From NCBI GenBank assembly GCA_031264475.1, contig JAISEA010000106.1, forward strand, positions 1 to 11,389: a DNA stretch of 11,389 nt, read 5' to 3'. This DNA comes from Treponema sp. (GTDB taxonomy: Bacteria; Spirochaetota; Spirochaetia; Treponematales; Breznakiellaceae). Below the pieces are notes generated by a model that was given only the letters and a program-made list of their open reading frames with translations, did no database searches and was not told the origin of the DNA. This document shows positions 6,256-11,389 of this stretch, piece by piece; the stretch's first letter is position 1; the number at the start of each line of letters is the position of its first letter. A program made the translations under genes and the position numbers.

Positions 6256-9200
6256 TGCGTTTCCCCAAAAAATTATCAAACATTATTAATCTTTCGGCAT
6301 TTCTTTTCATATTGGCGATTCCTACTTACGCGCAAATCTACATCTCGCCAAACAACGATGGCGTGCAAGACGAACTAACGGTACGCTTCAAGATAAGCGA
6401 TAGACGTTATATTGCGGAATGGCGGCTTATAGTAAAGGATGAAAGCGGCGCTGTGGTTCGCGCCATAGCGAACAAAGAGACTCGTCCGCAGAAATTCGGA
6501 TTCAAAGAGTTTTGGAAAGCCCTTTTTACACCTAAGCAAGGGGTAAACGTCCCGGGAACAGTAACATGGGATGGTGTGATGGATTCAGGTGAAATCGCGC
6601 CTGATGGAAACTATTTTTACTCCATTGAAGCCGTTGACGACAACGGTAACAGAAGTACGACCGAACCATACGCCGTTGTCGTTGACAATACCCCGCCGGA
6701 AATAGAGCTTGTTCAACCTTCGGAGAACGACAAATTCTTCGGCGCGGGCGCCAAAGCTTCGCTTGCGGTGAAACAGAGCGGATCAGAAGAAGACCGCTGG
6801 ACAGGAGCCTTCACCGGCGCCGCTGGCGAAGCAGTCAAAACCCTTAGCTTCCAGAACGCCGCGCCTGTAGACTTCCAATGGGATGGTTCTACCGATGACG
6901 GTATTCTTGCGGCAGATGGGGTTTATACCTATTCAATAGAGGCTACGGACCGGGCAGGCAATAAATCTTCACCGGCTCGTATTACAAACATCGTCTATTC
7001 AGGGGAAAAGCCTGCTACCGGTCTGACCATAAACGGAAGTCGCTACTTTTCGCCTCAGACGGACAGTCCGCAAAAGACCATTACCCTTGTCCCGAATGTT
7101 CCCGCGCCCAGAACCGGCAATACCTTAACCGGGTGGAAGATTACCATCACCGATTACAAGGACAACATCTGCAAGACGTTCACCGGCGCGGATGATGTAC
7201 CGTCAGTTATCGTGTTTAACGGCTTGAATGACGCGGGGGCGCTCATCGACGAGGGGAATTATGCGGCGCTACTGACCGCTTCTTATTTGAACGGATACCA
7301 GACCCCGGTCGCGTATTCGCCCATATTCACCATGAAACGCACCTCGCCTAAGGCTGGTTTAAACGTCCAGCGGAAAATCTTATCGCCTGACGGGGACGGC
7401 GTAATGGACAGCATCGTCATAGATCAGGAACTATCGCAAGAAGGCACGGCGTGGCACGCTGAAATCGTGAACGCCGACGGCGTGGTTGTGAAAAAGAATG
7501 AACTTGGAGATTCTCCGACTCGTTCCTTTGAATGGGACGGCAAAGATGACGGCGGACGTCTCTGTCCTGACGGCGAATATACTTATAAAGTCTTTTGTAC
7601 GGACCTTGCGGGTAATTCAACCGAAGAAGTGAGTGAAGTCTTTGAACTCGACACAAAAGCCGCGGAAATCCTGCTTACTGTAGCCCCAAGTTTCTTTTCT
7701 CCAAATGGAGACAACGTTCAAGACAGCGTTTCTCTGTCGCTTAAATCGCAAACGAGTATCGCCAGCTATACGGTGGATATAAAAGACGCTAATGGAAATG
7801 TGAAAAAGACGTTCAGCGGCAACAATTCCCTCCCTCCGTCCGTTATATGGGACGGCAAAGACGGCGGCGGCAGTCTCTGTCTTGACGGCGGGTATACGGC
7901 GACGTTAAGCGCAACCACAGTGAACGGCAGAACCTCGTCCGCCTCTCAATCCTTTGTTCTTGACACGGTTCCTCCTCAAGCGTCTATAACCGCGTCTTAT
8001 ACGCTCTTCTCTCCTGACAAGGACTCTAACAGAGATGTTCTGCCGTTTACCATTACAACTAGCAAGGAAAGGCGGTGGACAGGGGCGATCACCGATGCCG
8101 GCGGTAAGACCGTGCGCGAATACACGTGGTATGACGTGGAAGTCCCCTCGTTTGAGTGGGATGGCTCTGATGTGTCTGGTAACACCGTGGCGGATGGCTC
8201 CTACACGCTTGCCCTTTCCGCGCAAGACGAGGCGGGCAATAAAGGCTCCGCGGACTTACGGAACATCGTTGTTGACGCAAGACCGACAAGCGCGTGGATT
8301 CTCGCTGAACACGAAGCCATCGCGCCCAATGGCAGGACAAAAACGCAAAATTTCACTATTAACACCTCTTTAAAAGACGGAATCGACGCATGGAGGTTTA
8401 CTGTTACAAACGGGAGGGCTGAAACCTTTACCATTTCAGGCAAAGGCGATGTGCCTCCAGAGACTATTGTATGGAATGGGAAAAACACGAGCGATACAAT
8501 CGCCGAAGGTGTGTGGACCGGAGTTCTCTCCATTGATTATCTCAAGGGTAACAAAGTCCGTGTAGAAACGTCTCCCTTTATCTGTACGGGATTGGCTCCC
8601 AACGTGGGTGTTACAACCGCGCCAGAATACTTCAGTCCTGACAACGACAGCATTGACGATGAGTTGTTCATCAGCTTGGGCGCGAAGTCGCTCCTTCCAT
8701 TTGCTTCGTGGTCGTTCACCATATTTGATCCTCAGAATCGCAAACCGTTCTGGAGCACGAGCGGCAAGGCAAAGATTACCGAAAAGATAACGTGGCAGGG
8801 CAGAAGCAACAGCGGCGAATTGGTCGAGTCCGCGATGGATTATCCTTACACGTTTACGGTAACGGATAGTCAGGATCAGACTGCGAGTGTTGACGGGTTT
8901 ATATCCGTAGACGTGCTGGTTATTCGGGATGGGAACTTGCTTCGTATGCGTATACCGTCTATCATATTCCGCGCGGACAACGCTGACTTCGCGGGCAAGG
9001 ATGTTGATCCAAAGAGTGGGCTTGAAGCGGATGTCATTGAGCGCAATAACCGTATCCTGAGTCGTGTCGCGGAGGTGCTTAATAAATTTAGAGACTATGC
9101 GGTAACCATCGAGGGGCACGCGAACAATACAAGCGGTACCGAAAGGGAAGAGACCGAGACGACCGCGTCTTACGGTCCTGCGCTTATACCACTCTCTGAA

Positions 9201-9359
9201 AAGCGCGCCGAGTTTGTCAAGGCGACTCTAATCAGGTTGGGCGTGAGCGGCAATCGGCTATCCACGGTAGGCATAGGGGGGCGGCGTCCTGTGGCGCAAC
9301 GTTCCGACAGGGACAACTGGTGGAAAAACCGCCGCGTAGAATTCATCCTGCGAAAATAA
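6252..9359 (+). CDS. Secreted multi-Ig (FlgD-type) protein with C-terminal OmpA peptidoglycan-binding domain
   Basis: 1035 residues. Seen: a signal peptide ending PTYA-Q (27/28); then about eight tandem Ig-like units spaced near 104-111 residues. Most begin with an SPxxDxxxD motif (SPNNDGVQD at 32, SPQTDSPQK at 267, SPDGDGVMD at 378, SPNGDNVQD at 483, SPDKDSNRD at 587, APNGRTKTQ at 691, SPDNDSIDD at 795). They carry internal WDG and DGxYxYxxxAxDxxGN motifs typical of FlgD-Ig/CHU_C-like beta sandwiches. The unit at about 151-255 lacks the opening motif. Residues about 888-1035 are an OmpA-like domain (VTIEGHANN at 951-959, LSEKRAEFVKATLIRLG at 981-997, NRRVEFIL at 1026-1033), which binds peptidoglycan. 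A GGAGGGAG ribosome binding site at 6243-6250 serves the ATG at 6252 or the next at 6255. It probably extends from the cell wall to the outer-membrane partner encoded just before it. Confidence 0.86.
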   Translation: MMRFPKKLSNIINLSAFLFILAIPTYAQIYISPNNDGVQDELTVRFKISDRRYIAEWRLIVKDESGAVVRAIANKETRPQKFGFKEFWKALFTPKQGVNVPGTVTWDGVMDSGEIAPDGNYFYSIEAVDDNGNRSTTEPYAVVVDNTPPEIELVQPSENDKFFGAGAKASLAVKQSGSEEDRWTGAFTGAAGEAVKTLSFQNAAPVDFQWDGSTDDGILAADGVYTYSIEATDRAGNKSSPARITNIVYSGEKPATGLTINGSRYFSPQTDSPQKTITLVPNVPAPRTGNTLTGWKITITDYKDNICKTFTGADDVPSVIVFNGLNDAGALIDEGNYAALLTASYLNGYQTPVAYSPIFTMKRTSPKAGLNVQRKILSPDGDGVMDSIVIDQELSQEGTAWHAEIVNADGVVVKKNELGDSPTRSFEWDGKDDGGRLCPDGEYTYKVFCTDLAGNSTEEVSEVFELDTKAAEILLTVAPSFFSPNGDNVQDSVSLSLKSQTSIASYTVDIKDANGNVKKTFSGNNSLPPSVIWDGKDGGGSLCLDGGYTATLSATTVNGRTSSASQSFVLDTVPPQASITASYTLFSPDKDSNRDVLPFTITTSKERRWTGAITDAGGKTVREYTWYDVEVPSFEWDGSDVSGNTVADGSYTLALSAQDEAGNKGSADLRNIVVDARPTSAWILAEHEAIAPNGRTKTQNFTINTSLKDGIDAWRFTVTNGRAETFTISGKGDVPPETIVWNGKNTSDTIAEGVWTGVLSIDYLKGNKVRVETSPFICTGLAPNVGVTTAPEYFSPDNDSIDDELFISLGAKSLLPFASWSFTIFDPQNRKPFWSTSGKAKITEKITWQGRSNSGELVESAMDYPYTFTVTDSQDQTASVDGFISVDVLVIRDGNLLRMRIPSIIFRADNADFAGKDVDPKSGLEADVIERNNRILSRVAEVLNKFRDYAVTIEGHANNTSGTEREETETTASYGPALIPLSEKRAEFVKATLIRLGVSGNRLSTVGIGGRRPVAQRSDRDNWWKNRRVEFILRK

Positions 9360-9374
9360 CAGCCGAAGGCTGTT
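9358..9374. terminator. Perfect 7-bp hairpin overlapping the stop codon (weak terminator candidate)
   Basis: AACAGCC-GAA-GGCTGTT begins within the TAA stop of the Ig/OmpA gene and is followed by TAAATAC, with no real T-run. It is the terminal hairpin of a family D repeat, so it may act as a 3'-end stabiliser rather than a true intrinsic terminator. Confidence 0.35.
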
Positions 9375-9655
9375 TAAATACTTCACACGGGTTGTTGTAC
9401 GAAAGGTGGCGCCGCTGTCCCCGCACCCTTCGGGTGTTAGACGACTTCACACGGGTTGTTGTACGGAAAGCGGACCCGCTGACCCCGATCTGACGGCTAC
9501 GCTTGTTTACAAGCGTAGCCTCTGCGTTGTTTGAAAGGGGCGCCGCTGTTCTCGACGTGACGCTTAAAGCACCCGAAGGGGTGCACTTGCAGGCAAGCGG
9601 AGACTCCGCGTTGTACGAAAGAGGTCTCTGCTGACCCCAGCGGAGACTGTCAAGG
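9358..9655 (+). repeat. Dispersed repeat family D cluster, inverted relative to 2611-2810
   Basis: Two clear units (9358-9412 and 9425-9477) share ACTTCACACGGGTTGTTGTA, then CGAAAG or CGGAAAG and a CGCCGCTG or CCCGCTGACCCC tail, each headed by its own small hairpin. Two decayed units follow (GCGTTGTTTGAAAGG near 9524 and CGCGTTGTACGAAAGAGG near 9607). Strong palindromes lie inside: GGCTACGCTTGT-TT-ACAAGCGTAGCC at 9495-9520, GCACCC-GAAG-GGGTGC at 9569-9584, CTTGC-AG-GCAAG at 9586-9597 and GCGGAG-A-CTCCGC at 9597-9609. No gene is visible in this 300-base gap. Confidence 0.78.
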
Positions 9656-9686
9656 TTAGGAGGTGTCAGACACACTATTGATAAAA

Positions 9687-10427
9687 ATGATAAATAATAG
9701 TTTTCTAAATAAAGAAAGAGCATTTCTATTATCAAAATGTTTCTTAATAATATTTTTGATTATTATTCCCAGTACATTGATTCCGCTAGTCAATTTAATC
9801 GGGAATACGGATAATATAAGTTGGCGTATTGACTTTATTTCAAAAATCACGATAAATAACTTGCTATCAATGGTTGTTACATCTTTACAGGTGTCATTTC
9901 CGATTCTTTTTATCATAATTTTATCTAAAGAATCATTCAATGAATATGGATTTAATAAAATTAGGAAAAAAAATTTTGTATTATCAATTTTGAGACAACT
10001 CTTAAAGTTTATTGGGATAATGATTATCATTGGAATAGTAATAACCGTTATACAATATATTTTCAAATTAAATTTGCAAAATGATACAATAAAATTTAAT
10101 ATAGAAATTAGGAAAAGTAATATATCTTTATTTATATTATGTATAATCCCTTTGTTCCTAAGTGCTTTTACAGAAGAATTATGTTTTAGAAGTTATTTTT
10201 ATAATAATATAAATAAAATAATTCAGAATAAATGGGTGTGTATTATAATAACAAATCTATTATTTTCATTTGGTCATATATATCAAGGAATATATGGTTG
10301 TATTTATTCGTTTGTTTTAGGGATGCTAATGAGCATAGAATATAAAAATAGGAACAATATTTATACAATTATTATATTTCATATGGTAATGAATGTATGT
10401 TCATGTGCAATTGGGCTATTATTGTAA
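9687..10427 (+). CDS. CPBP (CAAX/Abi) family intramembrane metalloprotease
   Basis: 246 residues from the ATG at 9687. Seen: several hydrophobic membrane segments and the three CPBP motifs in order: EELCFR (163-168, the EExxxR motif), FSFGH (193-197, FxxxH) and HMVMN (232-236, HxxxN), supplying the glutamates and histidines that would bind the metal. Family members are inner-membrane glutamic/metal proteases related to eukaryotic Rce1; bacterial ones include bacteriocin self-immunity proteins, but most have no known substrate. The frame extends up to a GTG at 9663, but that codon lies inside a GTGTCAGACAC repeat; TTG at 9678 is another option. AGGAGG at 9658-9663 is 23 bases from the ATG, too far for a normal site. 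Base composition is strikingly AT-rich compared with all core genes, pointing to recent acquisition. It lies alone between repeats and has no bacteriocin-like gene beside it in this window. Confidence 0.87.
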   Translation: MINNSFLNKERAFLLSKCFLIIFLIIIPSTLIPLVNLIGNTDNISWRIDFISKITINNLLSMVVTSLQVSFPILFIIILSKESFNEYGFNKIRKKNFVLSILRQLLKFIGIMIIIGIVITVIQYIFKLNLQNDTIKFNIEIRKSNISLFILCIIPLFLSAFTEELCFRSYFYNNINKIIQNKWVCIIITNLLFSFGHIYQGIYGCIYSFVLGMLMSIEYKNRNNIYTIIIFHMVMNVCSCAIGLLL

Positions 10428-10439
10428 AGCCTATTCGAT

Positions 10440-10568
10440 GTTAGGAGGGGGCGCGTCTTTCCCTAAACGGAGGATGGCACATAGTCGCCCTTGTGGTGCG
10501 CCCCCCTGTCTACAGCCCGCCCCCGCGAGGCGGGTTTAAAAGGGGCGGTCTTCCGCCACCCCCCAAAA
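10440..10568 (+). repeat. Dispersed repeat family C, copy 3
   Basis: Starts GTTAGGAGGGGGCGCGTCTT, continues CCCTAAACGGAGG, TAGTCGCCCTTGTGGTGCGC and CCCCCTGTCTACAGCCCGCC, and ends GCGGTCTTCCGCCACCCCCC. The GGGGGCGC and GCGCCCCC ends are inverted repeats. It is inverted relative to 2466-2574 and direct relative to 1904-2042. The tail contains a further hairpin, CCCGC...GCGGG around 10517-10534. Confidence 0.72.
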
Positions 10569-10608
10569 AAACCGCCTCGCATGTGGTGCCAGACACCGAC
10601 TTAATCAT

Positions 10609-10643
10609 AAAAAAAGCCCGCTCCAAATCAGGAACGGGCTTTT
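10609..10643 (-). terminator. Intrinsic terminator for the minus-strand gene pair
   Basis: On the minus strand a GC-rich stem (GCCCG with CGGGC, plus TCC with GGA and one mismatch) around TGATTT is followed by seven T. It lies about 80 bases after the stop at 10722, correctly placed to end the minus-strand transcript. A four-T run on the plus side makes it possibly weakly bidirectional. Confidence 0.8.
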
Positions 10644-10721
10644 GGCTGTCCTCCGCCGTCAGGGTTACGGACGTCTCCACGATATGCGCCGACGATGCTT
10701 CGCACCATGCATATATACCAT

Positions 10722-11117
10722 TTAATGAATTATGATAGTTAATACCTTATCATGGGGTTTGCCTTCTGATGTATATGTTCTTACATATAATTTTTCTGCT
10801 CGGACAATATAATTACCCTTTACATTTAAATAGACATTGGTCTTTTGCATTGGCAAAATTATATTGCTATACAATTTTTTCTCTTTTTCATAATCAGGCT
10901 CGTTTCTTCTGAATATGATTGAATACACAACATCAATTTCAACCTTAATCGGATAATCCAGCGAATTATTCTCAACAATCACATATTGCGACCAGTATTC
11001 ATCAGATAGCCGTACACTTGCCACATCATCAGGTATTTTCACCTGATTGCTTTGTGAGAATATACTGGGATTAACCGATAACAAAAATGTGATAAATACA
11101 AACAAGCACGCCCGCAT
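10722..11117 (-). CDS. Small exported protein of unknown function
   Basis: 131 residues. I do not recognise the family. Seen: a signal peptide (MRACLFVFITFLLSVNPSIF, cleavage near FS-Q at 21/22). The mature part is rich in beta-strand-forming stretches (YVIVENNSLDYPIKVEIDVVY, NVYLNVKGNYIVRAEKLYV), suggesting a small beta-sandwich in the periplasm or on the envelope. No lipobox cysteine, catalytic motif or membrane segment beyond the signal is visible. The start overlaps the stop of the upstream gene by one base (TAATG), and GGAAGGG precedes the ATG at 5 bases, inside that gene's last codons. The pair is therefore probably translated together and ends at the terminator at 10609-10643. Confidence 0.72.
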   Translation of the reverse strand: MRACLFVFITFLLSVNPSIFSQSNQVKIPDDVASVRLSDEYWSQYVIVENNSLDYPIKVEIDVVYSIIFRRNEPDYEKEKKLYSNIILPMQKTNVYLNVKGNYIVRAEKLYVRTYTSEGKPHDKVLTIIIH

Positions 11118-11389
11118 TAAAACCCTTCCATCTTTTTATGTGGTAAAACCTGAAGTCCGCCGTTAAAATCTATCTCCGTTATATAATTTTCGCGTATTAA
11201 AACATTTCGAGATATATGATCAGTGCGTCCTTTGGTACCCACAATTCCCCTTTCATAGCCACGAGTATATAATTTTCTTTCCCAAATGGATACTTTAACA
11301 TCATATAATCCAGCAGGAAACGTTACGGCTGTTGCTGTATTATAAGCAATCATTGAGGAAATATAACTTTCCCCCCAATTTTCACTGCC
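11117..11389 (-). CDS. C-terminal part of an unrecognised protein (5' end beyond the window)
   Basis: At least 90 codons, open to the window edge on the minus strand, so the ATG at 11353 is likely internal; the frame reads GSENWGESYISS before it. Seen: AVTFPAGLYDVKVSIWERKL and ENYITEIDFNGGLQVLP, a pattern of alternating hydrophobic residues like the end of a PEGA-like or carboxypeptidase-regulatory-like beta domain, where FPAGxYDVxV is common. That resemblance is weak. No catalytic motif is present. Its stop overlaps the next start. By association with the exported downstream protein it may also be an envelope protein, but its signal region is not in view. Confidence 0.6.
   Translation of the reverse strand, partial: GSENWGESYISSMIAYNTATAVTFPAGLYDVKVSIWERKLYTRGYERGIVGTKGRTDHISRNVLIRENYITEIDFNGGLQVLPHKKMEGF

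Noticed and set aside
8436..9119. 227-codon minus-strand frame inside the Ig/OmpA gene
   Set aside because: It is fully antisense to a well-supported coding region, with Arg-rich shadow-like composition and no ribosome binding site or domain.
9663..9665. GTG as the start of the CPBP gene
   Set aside because: It lies within the GTGTCAGACAC repeat and overlaps the AGGAGG that would have to serve it; the residues before M9 have no family support.
9687..10427. Bacteriocin immunity or toxin-antitoxin locus
   Set aside because: CPBP proteins can be immunity factors, but no small toxin or bacteriocin-like gene is visible next to it, so only the family assignment is kept.
10493..10735. 80-codon plus-strand frame
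   Set aside because: It starts inside a family C repeat, crosses the minus-strand terminator, and begins with low-complexity proline residues coded by C-runs.

Overview
The window looks like a chromosomal segment of a host-associated spirochaete close to Treponema. This rests on gene content: a FadL/UPF0164-like outer-membrane barrel protein paired with a large secreted Ig-repeat/OmpA protein, an RlpA-like/SPOR protein whose barrel has lost the catalytic motif, and an unusual repeat load between genes. It is inference; there is no rRNA or other phylogenetic marker here.

Layout. Bases 1-145 (minus) are the N-terminus of an IS1595/ISXO2-type transposase, with its own promoter at 183-211. Bases 323-1844 (plus) hold two nearly abutting genes: a protein resembling only the C-terminal half of a retropepsin-like protease with a PDZ-like domain, and a secreted RlpA-like/SPOR protein. 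Bases 1845-2840 hold no convincing gene but are packed with repeats: a perfectly phased 9 x 21 bp array (2101-2289), four units carrying the palindrome GTGTCAGACAC, and copies of two larger dispersed families called C and D here. Bases 2841-9359 (plus) are the core gene block: a MoxR-type AAA+ ATPase, adenylosuccinate synthetase (purA), a FadL/UPF0164-like barrel protein, and a 1035-residue protein with about eight FlgD-type Ig repeats and a C-terminal OmpA domain. The last two overlap by four bases. Bases 9358-9655 carry more family D repeats in the opposite orientation. An AT-rich CPBP-type membrane protease gene (9687-10427) follows, then another family C copy and a minus-strand terminator (10609-10643). 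Two overlapping minus-strand genes for small exported or envelope proteins of unknown function (10722-11389) close the window; the upstream one runs off the end.

How it fits together. Most products act in or on the envelope: the SPOR protein at septal peptidoglycan, the barrel protein in the outer membrane, the Ig/OmpA protein bridging to peptidoglycan, and the CPBP protein in the inner membrane. PurA is an ordinary housekeeping enzyme. MoxR stands alone without its usual DUF58/VWA partners.

The most unusual aspects are the repeat landscape and the start sites. Repeats on the two sides of the core block are largely inverted copies of each other. The CPBP gene looks like an insertion into the right-hand repeat set, bounded by a 9-bp direct repeat. 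The 21-bp array has palindromic cores spaced two helical turns apart. Both moxR and the barrel gene have a -35/-10 pair ending exactly 6 bases before the ATG and no ribosome binding site, which predicts leaderless transcripts.
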